Part shown: piece by piece, positions 10,739 to 19,520 of the stretch | Numbering within the stretch: the first letter of the stretch is position 1 | How the letters are laid out: each line of letters opens with the position of its first letter | Origin: Acidobacteriota bacterium | GTDB taxonomy: Bacteria; Acidobacteriota; Blastocatellia; RBC074 | Direction of reading: 5' to 3' | DNA: 64,000 nt | NCBI GenBank assembly: GCA_016710075.1 | Contig: JADJLO010000011.1 | Location: 62,001 to 126,000, forward strand | Notes under the pieces: generated by a model | Database searches by the model: none | The model's input: only the letters and a program-made list of their open reading frames with translations | Told to the model about the DNA's origin: nothing | Translations under genes and position numbers: made by a program

Positions 10739-12004
10739 ATGGCTCGAAAGCAACTGATGTTTTCATTATTCATGGCCTTCACCCTGCAGGCCGCTTGTAC
10801 TTCTGGCGGACAACAAAAATCGGGTGAAGGGAAGCCTGCGACCGCTGCCACGTCAATTCCAACGGTTACGGTCACGTCCGTTTTATCGCAGGAATTGAGC
10901 CGCCAGTTGAAGTTGCCCGGCGAATTGCTGGCCTACCAGGACGTAATGCTCTACCCGAAAGTGCAGGGCTTCATCGAATGGATCGGTGTGGATCGAGGTT
11001 CGGCTGTCCGGGCGGGTCAGTTACTGGTCCGATTGAGCGCTCCTGAAATCAACTCCCAAAAACGGGAGGCAGATGCAAAAGCCGGTGCCGCGCAAGCCTA
11101 TAAACTTCAGGCGGAATCTCAGGTAAGCGTTGCTCGGGCGCAGCGGGTCGAGGCTGAAGCTCGCCTTGCTGGAACCGCCGCTTCATACAATCGTATGAAA
11201 TCCGCCGCCCTCACGCAGGGCGTGGTTTCGGGCAACGAACTCGAAAATGCACAACGACTGATGGAAGCCGAGCAGGCCCGCGTCAATGCTTACCGCGAAA
11301 CCGAAAACGCAGCTCTCGCTCAAGTCAAAGCCTTGTCGGAAAATGCAACAGCCACTCGTGAAGCCGCCAGTTCAGTTCAAACATCGCAAAATTACTTAAA
11401 AATCGTCGCCCCTTTCGAAGGCGTGATTACCGAGCGCAATGCCCATCCAGGCACTCTTGCAGGGCCTTCAGGATCGCAACCCGTGCTTCGCCTGCAGCAG
11501 ATTTCGCGGCTGCGGTTGCTAGTTTCAGTGCCGGAATCCGAAGTGGCGTCGGTAAAAGCCGGCGCCTTGGTTAATTTCACGGTTCCATCGTTCCCTGGCG
11601 AGACATTCGCAGGCAAAGTGGCGCGTCTCGGTAATGCTGTTGATCCAAAAACCAGAACCATGCCGGTTGAGCTCGATGTCAATAATGCCGCACGCAGGCT
11701 CGCGCCGGGGATGTTTCCGCAGGTCATCTGGCCCGCTACCAGACCGCGCCCATCGCTGCTCGTACCGCCATCGGCAGTCGCCGTCACTACCGAACGCACC
11801 TTCGTTATCCGGATTCGGGATGGTGTGACTGAATGGATGGATGTCAAGCGCGGAACATCGACTAACCAACAGGGCGTTGATCTGGTTGAAATCTTTGGGG
11901 ATCTGGCTCCCGGTGATCAGGTCGCTATCCGCGGCACTGATGAACTTAGAGCCGGAGTTCGTGTCAAAGCCAACGCTCCCCCGCCAACAGCTCAGAATAA
12001 GTGA
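10739..12004 (+). CDS. RND efflux periplasmic adaptor subunit (membrane fusion lipoprotein)
   Basis: The start is ATG 10739, 22 bp after the pump stop; the frame is open further upstream but that part overlaps the pump gene. The N-terminus is a lipoprotein signal ('FMAFTLQAACTSGG', lipobox Cys near residue 20), so the protein should be anchored by lipid. Then come a lipoyl/biotinyl-like half ('VQGFIEWIGVDRGSAVRAGQ'), a long alpha hairpin (about residues 105-215), the second lipoyl half ('IVAPFEGVITERNAHPGT'), a beta-barrel ('VSVPESEVASVKAGA') and a membrane-proximal domain. This is the HlyD/AcrA family with length near the family norm (421 aa). It should bridge the RND pump and the TolC channel encoded upstream. 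Unlike those two it is intact. Confidence 0.93.
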   Translation: MARKQLMFSLFMAFTLQAACTSGGQQKSGEGKPATAATSIPTVTVTSVLSQELSRQLKLPGELLAYQDVMLYPKVQGFIEWIGVDRGSAVRAGQLLVRLSAPEINSQKREADAKAGAAQAYKLQAESQVSVARAQRVEAEARLAGTAASYNRMKSAALTQGVVSGNELENAQRLMEAEQARVNAYRETENAALAQVKALSENATATREAASSVQTSQNYLKIVAPFEGVITERNAHPGTLAGPSGSQPVLRLQQISRLRLLVSVPESEVASVKAGALVNFTVPSFPGETFAGKVARLGNAVDPKTRTMPVELDVNNAARRLAPGMFPQVIWPATRPRPSLLVPPSAVAVTTERTFVIRIRDGVTEWMDVKRGTSTNQQGVDLVEIFGDLAPGDQVAIRGTDELRAGVRVKANAPPPTAQNK

Positions 12005-12070
12005 AATACCGAAAAATGCCTGGGAGTGATAAGCTTAAATCGTTCGCTGACTCTGGCGTTCTGACACTGC

Positions 12071-14011
12071 TCAAGCCAATTCAGCCAGCTCCGCCCATCG
12101 CTCAAGATCTCTGTCCAATCCTGACTTGAGTTCCTGCAATTCATCATAGAGTCTTGACACCAAAACGTGATCGCTGCCATTAGCCGTCAGTTCGGCATCA
12201 ACCTGGGAAATACGCGCTTCAGTGACTGCGATCCCTTTTTCAAGATCCTCGAATTCTCGCTTTTCCTTGAATGTCAATTTGCGCTTTACATTTTGATCAG
12301 CTTGATCAGCGGGTGTGGCAATTGTGGGTGACTTTCGATCACGTGATCTTACTTCAGTTGAAGTTAAGCCTGTTTCGGCTTTTTCCCGTTCGCGGATTTC
12401 CAGAAAGGTGCTGTAATGGCCAGGGTATTCTCGAATTTGGCCGCCCTCTTCGAATCTGAAGATGTAATCAATTGTTCGATCAAGAAAATAACGGTCGTGG
12501 CTGACGATTACCAGACAGCCCGGGAAGCTCTCAAGATACTCCTCGAGGGCGACCATCGTCGGGATATCAAGATCGTTGGTAACTTCGTCAAGTAGCAATA
12601 GATTCGGTGCGCTCATCAGAATGCGCAACAGGTAGAGCCTCCGACGTTCACCACCCGAAAGAGAACCGATGGACTGATATTGCATAGCAGGCGGAAAAAG
12701 AAACCGATCGAGCATCTGGCTGGCCGTGATGACGTCGCCATCGGCAGTGCGTATGTATTCAGCCACATCCTTAATATAATCGATCAGACGCTGCGACTCG
12801 TCGAATTCACGGCTCTCCTGATCATAATAACCAATAACAACCGTTTCGCCCATTTCGATATCGCCCGAATCGGGCTTCTGTCTTTGCGAGATTATTTCAA
12901 GCAGCGTCGTCTTGCCGGAGCCGTTGGGCCCGATGATTCCAATTCGATCACCACGCTTGAAATGATAGCTGAAATCGTTGATGACTGTTTTGTCACCATA
13001 GCTTTTACGGATGGAATGCAGGCTGAGAATCTTTTTGCCCAGACGATTCGAGTCAAAAGTAATGTCGAGTGAGCGTCTGGATGCGATCTCGCCGGCCAGC
13101 AGTCGTGAGTGCTGTATCAATTCATGAGCACGATCAACACGGGCTTTCGCCTTGGTGGTACGGGCTTTTGGCCCTCGTCGAAGCCATTCCAGTTCTCTTC
13201 GCGCCATCTGTTTCAGTTTCTGCGATTCGACGGCCAGTCTTTCTTCCTGTTCCTGTTTCCTCTCCAGATACTTTGCGTAATTTCCGGGGAACGATCTAAC
13301 CCTGCCTCGTTCAATTTCGAGGATTCGGTTCGTGACCCGATCGAGGAAGTAACGGTCATGCGTCACCAGCAGCAGTCCGCCTCTGAAATCGGCCAAATAT
13401 CGTTCCAGCCACTCAACGGTCTCAGCATCGAGATGATTTGTGGGCTCGTCCAGAATCAGCAGGTCAGGTTTGATGAAGAGGCTGTGCGCGAGAGCTACAC
13501 GTTTGCGCTGACCGCCGGAAAGCGTACTCATTACGGCATCGAATTGCGTTATGCCCAGCTCGGCAAGAATTGCCTTGGCTTCAATCTCGAGATGCCAGAC
13601 GCCATCTGTTTCAAGCTTGACGGCAAGGTCAGAGACCAGCGCCAGTAGTTTTTCGTCGGTCCCGCCATGGTCGGCCAGATCGTGGCAGGCGACTTCGTAT
13701 CGACGCAGGAGATCAAGTTTCTGACGCAATGTTTCGCTGTTGCCGCTGAAGATGGCTTCCATGACCGTTTGATCGGGGTCGTATGGAGGGTTCTGCGAAA
13801 GATAAGTGACGATCTTGTCCTTTGTCAGGACGACGCGCCCGGAATCGCAGGGCTCTTCTCCGGCTATGACTTTGAGCAATGTTGATTTGCCTGCCCCATT
13901 GACACCAATGACGCCTGTTTTGTCGGTATCATCTACGCTGAACGTAACAGCTTCAAAGAGTGGCTTGATTCCAAAGGTTTTGCTGACGTTATCTAGTGAA
14001 AGGATATTCAT
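12071..14011 (-). CDS. ABC-F family ATPase, Uup-like
   Basis: The protein has 646 residues with two ABC cassettes in one chain and no membrane segments, which defines the ABC-F class. Cassette 1 has 'GVNGAGKSTLLK' and 'LSGGQRKRVALAHSL' with 'LILDEPTNHLD'. Cassette 2 has 'GPNGSGKTTLLE' and 'LSGGERRRLYLLRIL' with 'LLLDEVTNDLD'. The inter-cassette linker is charged ('RRELEWLRRGPKARTTKAK'), and a C-terminal coiled coil with 'EKREFEDLEKGIAVTE' is typical of Uup. ABC-F proteins act on ribosomes; Uup has also been linked to DNA and replication phenotypes. It is convergent with the efflux operon and divergent from the EF-G paralogue. A second ABC-F gene at 27681-29606 is of a different subtype. Confidence 0.92.
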   Translation of the reverse strand: MNILSLDNVSKTFGIKPLFEAVTFSVDDTDKTGVIGVNGAGKSTLLKVIAGEEPCDSGRVVLTKDKIVTYLSQNPPYDPDQTVMEAIFSGNSETLRQKLDLLRRYEVACHDLADHGGTDEKLLALVSDLAVKLETDGVWHLEIEAKAILAELGITQFDAVMSTLSGGQRKRVALAHSLFIKPDLLILDEPTNHLDAETVEWLERYLADFRGGLLLVTHDRYFLDRVTNRILEIERGRVRSFPGNYAKYLERKQEQEERLAVESQKLKQMARRELEWLRRGPKARTTKAKARVDRAHELIQHSRLLAGEIASRRSLDITFDSNRLGKKILSLHSIRKSYGDKTVINDFSYHFKRGDRIGIIGPNGSGKTTLLEIISQRQKPDSGDIEMGETVVIGYYDQESREFDESQRLIDYIKDVAEYIRTADGDVITASQMLDRFLFPPAMQYQSIGSLSGGERRRLYLLRILMSAPNLLLLDEVTNDLDIPTMVALEEYLESFPGCLVIVSHDRYFLDRTIDYIFRFEEGGQIREYPGHYSTFLEIREREKAETGLTSTEVRSRDRKSPTIATPADQADQNVKRKLTFKEKREFEDLEKGIAVTEARISQVDAELTANGSDHVLVSRLYDELQELKSGLDRDLERWAELAELA

Positions 14012-14456
14012 GGTTATGTCGACAAGTTATCAGTTGCCGACACATTGTAAGCCGGGGAAAGTTGTCTACGCCAGTCATTCTTCCGCGGGGGGTGGATTTG
14101 AGCCATGAGCGCAGATCCAGATGTGGCCGAATTTAGGACGCAGAGCTCCTCTGCGTGATTCAATCAAATTCCAGAAAACTGATACTAGCCTTTAATATTT
14201 CATGACCTGATTGATATGAATCCGCGCTCAATTTGTTTCAATCTGGCCCGATTTGATTTAGCATTACCAAAATAAGAACCACAACGTTAACCCGGTAAAA
14301 CTGGAAAAATGAATCAGGAAAAATGCGAAACATACCAAACAGATGATTTATCCTTAAGTAACCGCTTTATAAATTAATGGCAAATTGTTCATTCCATTTG
14401 TTTGTCTGTTTCTAAATATTAAACTCGAATATTCACCGCTGAAAGGAGAAATGTCC
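14012..14456. other. Divergent intergenic region between ABC-F and EF-G paralogue
   Basis: About 445 bp without a convincing gene. It must hold the promoters for the leftward ABC-F gene and the rightward EF-G gene. A small perfect hairpin is visible at 14138-14156 (ACGCAGAG, loop CTC, CTCTGCGT). AT-rich sequence from about 14330 to 14430 is the likeliest promoter zone for the rightward gene, but I could not fix boxes. Confidence 0.5.
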
Positions 14457-16562
14457 ATGAAAGTATATATGACACAGGAGATCAGAAACTTGGGCATTGT
14501 AGGTCACGGCGACGCTGGGAAGACATCCCTCGTCGCCGCCATGCTATTTGTCACCGGAGCTACCAATCGACTTGGCCGCGTTGATGAAGGAACCGCGCCG
14601 ACCGATTGCGATGATGAAGAAATCGCCCGCAAAATAAGCCTCAACATCACACCGGCTTATATTGAACACAAGGGATGTAAAATCAATGTGATCGATACGC
14701 CGGGATATGCATCGTTCATTGCAAACGCCAGACCCGCGCTACGGGTATGTGAAGCCGCGCTATTCGTCGTCGACGCAGTCAACGGCGTTGGCGTTCAAAC
14801 GGAGAAGGCCTGGGATATGGCGGATGAACTCAATCGCCCCAGACCCCGCTTCATCGTCGTCAACAAGCTCGATAAAGAGCGCGCTGATTTTGGAGCCACT
14901 CTCAAAGCGTTGCGAGATACCTTCGGCAAAAAATGCGTTCCGCTGACACTGCCCATCGGGTCCGAGAAAAACTTCCGGGGCGTGGTCGATGTCATTCACA
15001 TGAAGGCCTATGAATTCGATGCGGCCGGCAAGGCTAAGGAAATTCCGATCCCGAGCGATGGCCGGGGATACATCGATGAAACTCACGAAGCGCTGATCGA
15101 AGCGGTCGCCGAATCGGACGATACTTTGATGGAGCATTTTTTCGATTCAGGCACGCTCAAAGATGATGAGTTCATCGGAGGGATGAAGAAGGCTATTCTC
15201 AACCGCACGTTGACTCCGGTATTTGCCGCATCATCGGCGAATCTGACCGGCATTTCTTCGCTGCTTGATGCCATTGCGGATTATGCGCCCAACCCGGCAG
15301 ATATCGGAAAGGTCAAGGCACACGCCGATTTTGATCCGTCATCGCCTGAGCTTGAACGAGCCGTAACCGATAGCGAAACCGCTTCGGGATATGTATTCAG
15401 AACCGTTGTCGAAAACTTCGGCAAGATCACCATGATCAAAGTCTGGTCCGGGATCTTCAAGTCCGATGCCAATATGTTCAACGTCAATAAAGGCTCACAG
15501 GAACGCCTTGGCCCGGTTCACGTCATTCTGGGTAAAAATCTGGAAAAGATCGCTGAAGCGCATGCCGGTGACATCATCGCCGTAACCAAACTGAAAGATA
15601 CGGTTTCCGGCGACACACTCTGCGACAAGGCCGCATCGATCTGTTACGACCATGTGAGTTTCCCGGAGCCGGCAATCAGCTTTGCGATCGAACCCAAGTC
15701 GCGAGCCGATGAGGACAAGCTCTCCGGTGCTATTCATAAGATTCTTGAAGAAGATTTGCTGCTTCATTATCACCGCAACGACGAGACCAAGGAGTTCGAA
15801 CTCAGCGGTTCAAGCCAGCAGCACATCGAGACCGTCGTCTCAAAGCTGAAAAATCGCTACCACGTCGAGGTGACTCTGCACCAGCCAAAGGTTCCTTATC
15901 GCGAAACCATCAAGGCCCGCGTTGAAGTCCAGGGACGTCACAAAAAACAGACCGGCGGACGCGGCCAGTTCGGCGACTGCAAATGCATTTTTGAACCACT
16001 GCCGCGCGGCGGCGGCTTCGAATTCAAGGATAAGATCTTCGGTGGAGCCATCCCTCAGCAGTGGCGGCCAGCGGTCGAGAAGGGAATCAAAGATACCGCC
16101 ATTCGCGGTGCGATTGCCGGATATCCACTCGTCGATTTCAAGGTCGAACTCATCGACGGCTCTTTTCATCCTGTAGACTCCGACGATCTTTCATTCCAGC
16201 TCGCCGGCCGCAAGGCCTTCAAAACCATGATCGAAAAAGCCAATCCTGTGCTGCTCGAACCGGTCATGAATGTCGAAGTCGCGGCGCCTCAGGAATTCTC
16301 CGGCGACATCATGGGCGATCTCAATTCACGACGCGGCAGAATTCAGGGCATGGATTCCAAGGGAACCATGCAGGTCATCAAAGCTCAGGTCCCGATGTCC
16401 GAAATGCTGACCTACCCCCAAACCCTTAATTCAATCACCAGCGCCCGCGGTACCTATCATATGGAACTCTCGCACTACGACGAAGTACCCATGCATATCT
16501 CCCAGAAAATAGTTCAACAGGCGATTGCTGACGGTAGAGTCCGCAAAGAAGAGGAAGACTAG
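14457..16562 (+). CDS. Elongation factor G paralogue (EF-G2-like translational GTPase)
   Basis: The start is placed at ATG 14457 because AAAGGAG at 14442-14448 is about eight bases upstream; ATG 14451 is too close. The product is about 701 residues, the normal EF-G size. The G domain shows G1 'GHGDAGKTS', G3 'DTPGY' and G4 'NKLD'. Domains II-V follow, with 'GRGQFGDCKCIFEPL' and the C-terminal 'LNSRRGRIQGMDSKG' of domain V. The switch I segment reads 'EIARKISLNI' where translocating EF-G has the invariant R-G-I-T, so this is probably a secondary EF-G (FusA2/EF-G-II type) and not the housekeeping copy. It is preceded by a long leader and followed by a strong terminator. Confidence 0.9.
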   Translation: MKVYMTQEIRNLGIVGHGDAGKTSLVAAMLFVTGATNRLGRVDEGTAPTDCDDEEIARKISLNITPAYIEHKGCKINVIDTPGYASFIANARPALRVCEAALFVVDAVNGVGVQTEKAWDMADELNRPRPRFIVVNKLDKERADFGATLKALRDTFGKKCVPLTLPIGSEKNFRGVVDVIHMKAYEFDAAGKAKEIPIPSDGRGYIDETHEALIEAVAESDDTLMEHFFDSGTLKDDEFIGGMKKAILNRTLTPVFAASSANLTGISSLLDAIADYAPNPADIGKVKAHADFDPSSPELERAVTDSETASGYVFRTVVENFGKITMIKVWSGIFKSDANMFNVNKGSQERLGPVHVILGKNLEKIAEAHAGDIIAVTKLKDTVSGDTLCDKAASICYDHVSFPEPAISFAIEPKSRADEDKLSGAIHKILEEDLLLHYHRNDETKEFELSGSSQQHIETVVSKLKNRYHVEVTLHQPKVPYRETIKARVEVQGRHKKQTGGRGQFGDCKCIFEPLPRGGGFEFKDKIFGGAIPQQWRPAVEKGIKDTAIRGAIAGYPLVDFKVELIDGSFHPVDSDDLSFQLAGRKAFKTMIEKANPVLLEPVMNVEVAAPQEFSGDIMGDLNSRRGRIQGMDSKGTMQVIKAQVPMSEMLTYPQTLNSITSARGTYHMELSHYDEVPMHISQKIVQQAIADGRVRKEEED

Positions 16563-16590
16563 TTCGCGGTTTGCAAGAGCCCTGAAAATC

Positions 16591-16629
16591 AAAGAACCCG
16601 GATACTGACCAGCAGTATCCGGGTTCTTT
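16591..16629. terminator. Bidirectional intrinsic terminator after the EF-G paralogue
   Basis: Perfect 17-bp arms AAAGAACCCGGATACTG (16591-16607) and CAGTATCCGGGTTCTTT (16613-16629), five-base loop ACCAG, followed by further T. The A-rich outer left arm makes it usable also for the convergent AP2-like gene. Confidence 0.9.
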
Positions 16630-16666
16630 TCGTTCCTCGATCAATCTCAAAACCAAACCAATCGGA

Positions 16667-17098
16667 TCAAAAGTCTACCTGGCCCTCGCTTGAATATGAC
16701 TTCTTAAGCAGCTGAACTCGTATTTCACAGGCCTTTTTGAATGCCGCTTCCTCGTCCCCATCGATGATCGGGACGATTACCTTTTTTATCTTCCCCGGCC
16801 GAATCGATGCCTGAACCTCAAACGCAGGAAACTCGCGCCGCCTCACTCCCAGAAATCCCGTGCTGTTTGCCTTATGCCAGGTCATCACCATTCTGTCCGT
16901 ACGGGGTTTGCCCAGCTCGACTTCTATCTCGTCCCGATACTTCTTGGCTGCCACAAGAGCTGATAATTTGTTGCCATATTTGCTGTCAGAAAAGAACTTA
17001 CGGTGCTCTTTCCCTTGGAATCTGACTCGCACATACCAGCCATGTGTATCGTCTGTGTCAATTCGCGAAATACTTTTTAATCTATGTTTGGATTTCAT
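16667..17098 (-). CDS. AP2-like DNA-binding-domain protein (143 aa)
   Basis: A basic 143-residue protein. Residues about 17-60 read 'THGWYVRVRFQGKEHRKFF' followed by 'SDSKYGNKLSALVAAKKY'. This is the three-strand-plus-helix pattern of bacterial AP2-type domains, which are related to the DNA-binding domains of homing endonucleases and integrases. A second, weaker copy may start at 'STGFLGVRRREFPAFEVQAS' and end in a helix 'EEAAFKKACEIRVQLLKK'. No nuclease motif is visible, so a stand-alone DNA-binding protein is more likely than an endonuclease. It is transcribed towards the EF-G paralogue and shares that gene's terminator. The assignment is by pattern. Confidence 0.6.
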   Translation of the reverse strand: MKSKHRLKSISRIDTDDTHGWYVRVRFQGKEHRKFFSDSKYGNKLSALVAAKKYRDEIEVELGKPRTDRMVMTWHKANSTGFLGVRRREFPAFEVQASIRPGKIKKVIVPIIDGDEEAAFKKACEIRVQLLKKSYSSEGQVDF

Positions 17099-17256
17099 AA
17101 TTGTGTGAAATTATACACACACTCATAAGAATCGGCAATTAAGGTGGAGCAAAAAGCTGAAAAGAAGGCAGGGATGACCGGGAATTAACGATAGGCGCGG
17201 GTTGAAAATGATGATCCAAAAAAGTTGAGTCATCAGTTTTTGACCTCGCAATTAAC

Positions 17257-17265
17257 TGTTATACT
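17257..17265 (+). promoter_or_regulatory. Extended -10 promoter of relA/spoT, possibly leaderless
   Basis: TGTTATACT at 17257-17265 matches an extended -10 (TGnTATAAT). A TTGACC at 17240-17245 is only 14 bp upstream of TATACT, too close for a normal -35. Initiation about seven bases after the -10 would fall at about 17272, two bases before the ATG at 17274. No Shine-Dalgarno sequence is visible. Confidence 0.5.
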
Positions 17266-17273
17266 CGGGTGCC

Positions 17274-19481
17274 ATGATTCGTTTTGAAGATGTAGAAAGA
17301 AAAGTAGAGCATTATCATCCGGACGCCAATCTGGATTTGCTTCGGCGTGCCTATATCTATTCAGCGAAGGAGCACAAGGATCAGAAGCGGGCATCGGGTG
17401 AGCCGTATTTGATACATCCGCTCTCGGTGGCGGAGATTCTGGCCGATCTGAAGCTGGATGTTGAGACGGTGAGTGCGGGTCTGCTGCACGATGTAATTGA
17501 AGACTCTTTGACAACGCTTGAGGACATCAGCGGATTTTTCGGAGAAGACATCGCCAGTCTTGTGGATGGGGTGACAAAGATCAGCAATCTTGGCAAGAAG
17601 TCCAAGGAAGAGGCGCAGGCTGAGAATCTCAGAAAAATGGTGCTGGCCATGGTTGACGATGTCAGGGTCGTATTAGTCAAGCTTGCCGACAGGCTTCACA
17701 ATATGCGAACGCTGAAGTATCTGAAGCCGGAAAAGCGAAACCGCATATCGCAGGAGACACTGGAAGTTTATGCTCCGATAGCCCACCGGCTCGGCATGAG
17801 CAAGATTCGTTCGGAGCTTGAAGACCTGGCTTTTCAGTACCTCGAACCGGACGATTACAAGCGGCTTAAAGAAGAGGTGGAAAAGCGCCGAGCCCCTGAA
17901 GAAATATTCATTCAGGAGGTCAAGGCAAGAATTGCCGAGAAGCTTACGGCGGAAGGAGTCCCCTTCATTCGGATAGAAGGCCGAATAAAGCGACTATACA
18001 GTATTTTTCTGAAGCTCAAGCGTCAGAAGATCCCGCTGGAAAAAGTCTACGATCTGGCGGCGATCAGAATCATCACCCATGAATCGAGAGACTGTTATTT
18101 CGCGCTTGGAGTGATGCACAAATACTGGAAGCCGTTTCAGGACCGCATCAAAGACTTCATTGCCAATCCAAGGGAGAATGGATACCAGTCGCTGCATACC
18201 TCTGTCGTCGGCGAGGAAGGGCATCATTTTGAGGTTCAGATTCGGACCGAGGAGATGCACCGGATAGCGGAAGAGGGCATCGCGGCTCACTGGAAATACA
18301 AGGAGGGAAAGGGAGCGGATGCGAGTGAAGACGAGAGGCTGAAGTGGCTCAGGCGGCTGGTAGAATGGCAGCAGGATACCGCCCAGTCAACAACCGATGC
18401 CATGGAATTCGTTGACTCATTCAAGCTCGAGCTTTTTCCCAGGGATGTTTATGCCTTTACACCAAAAGGCAAGGTGATACAGCTTCCTCGTAATTCAACG
18501 CCGATCGATTTCGCATATGCCATTCACTCGCAGGTGGGAGATCAGTGCACCGGAGCCAAGACCAACGGCCGAATAGTTCCCCTGAAATATCAGATTGAGA
18601 ATGGGGATGTGATCGAAATCCTGACCACGCCCGGACATAAACCCAGCGGGGACTGGTTGAATTTCGTCGTCACCTCAAAAGCGCGAAACAAGATCAAACA
18701 CTGGGTCGCGGAAAAACAGAGAGCTGAATCGGTCGAGGTCGGCAGGAAAATGTTTGAAAAGGAAGCGGTCAAGTTTCGTTTGAAAACCCGCCATGTGCTT
18801 GATTCTCCATTGATGGAAAAGTTCCTGACTGATAACGGCTATGCCAGGATGGATGACGTTTTCGCAGCGGTCGGTTATGGCAAGCTGACGGCCCGCACAG
18901 TGCTGATAAGATTCGTGCCGGAAGATCAGCTTGCCGAGATCGAGCATGCCAAAACCTCCAGGCTCCAGCAGGTAACCACCGTTGTCAAAAGAGCCCTTCG
19001 AATCGGCGATGACAGCATAACGATCAATGGTGTTGATGATGTGCTCGTCTATCGTGCGCCTTGCTGCAATCCGATCCGCGGAGAAGAGATTATTGGATAC
19101 ATCACCCGTGGGAAGGGGATCGGAGTTCATGCGAGAAAGCGTTGCAAGAACGTCGGCAATCTGCTGATCAACCGGGAGCGAATAATTGAAGTCAACTGGG
19201 AAGAGGACGGCAATCGCGAACCCTATGCAGTCAGACTCTCAGTGATCACTGAAGATCGTCAGGGACAGTTGGCGGCCCTCACTAATGCCATTGCCAATAT
19301 CAAAACCAATATCCGCGACGCTAGAACTGATGATCACGATTACAAGGACGGTATCAGAAAAATAGACCTGACCGTTGACATCTCGGATGTCAAGCATCTC
19401 GAAAAGGTTTCCAGCGCCCTCAAGAGTGTCGAAGGAGTCCTTGAAGTGGAACGTATTTCAGCTGCCCCCATCAATAATTGA
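17274..19481 (+). CDS. Bifunctional (p)ppGpp synthetase/hydrolase RelA/SpoT
   Basis: A long RSH enzyme (735 aa) that makes and degrades the alarmone (p)ppGpp. Residues about 45-145 form the HD hydrolase with 'LIHPLSVAEILADL' and 'LLHDVIEDS', so the metal-binding His-Asp pair is intact. The synthetase domain (about 240-350) has 'RIKRLYSIFLKLKR', 'YDLAAIRIIT' and 'NPRENGYQSLHTSVVG'. A TGS domain (about 400-460) contains 'DVYAFTPKGKVIQLPRNSTP'. A conserved Cys-rich element 'APCCNPIRGEEIIGYITRG' and a C-terminal ACT domain (about 660-735) complete it. Both catalytic halves look active, as expected of a single bifunctional enzyme. Start ATG 17274 has no visible ribosome-binding site, consistent with the nearby -10 and leaderless initiation. 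The next gene begins 39 bp downstream. Confidence 0.96.
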   Translation: MIRFEDVERKVEHYHPDANLDLLRRAYIYSAKEHKDQKRASGEPYLIHPLSVAEILADLKLDVETVSAGLLHDVIEDSLTTLEDISGFFGEDIASLVDGVTKISNLGKKSKEEAQAENLRKMVLAMVDDVRVVLVKLADRLHNMRTLKYLKPEKRNRISQETLEVYAPIAHRLGMSKIRSELEDLAFQYLEPDDYKRLKEEVEKRRAPEEIFIQEVKARIAEKLTAEGVPFIRIEGRIKRLYSIFLKLKRQKIPLEKVYDLAAIRIITHESRDCYFALGVMHKYWKPFQDRIKDFIANPRENGYQSLHTSVVGEEGHHFEVQIRTEEMHRIAEEGIAAHWKYKEGKGADASEDERLKWLRRLVEWQQDTAQSTTDAMEFVDSFKLELFPRDVYAFTPKGKVIQLPRNSTPIDFAYAIHSQVGDQCTGAKTNGRIVPLKYQIENGDVIEILTTPGHKPSGDWLNFVVTSKARNKIKHWVAEKQRAESVEVGRKMFEKEAVKFRLKTRHVLDSPLMEKFLTDNGYARMDDVFAAVGYGKLTARTVLIRFVPEDQLAEIEHAKTSRLQQVTTVVKRALRIGDDSITINGVDDVLVYRAPCCNPIRGEEIIGYITRGKGIGVHARKRCKNVGNLLINRERIIEVNWEEDGNREPYAVRLSVITEDRQGQLAALTNAIANIKTNIRDARTDDHDYKDGIRKIDLTVDISDVKHLEKVSSALKSVEGVLEVERISAAPINN

Positions 19482-19520
19482 AGTTGCCCGGAACACATCC
19501 GATCACAACAAGGAGAGGGC

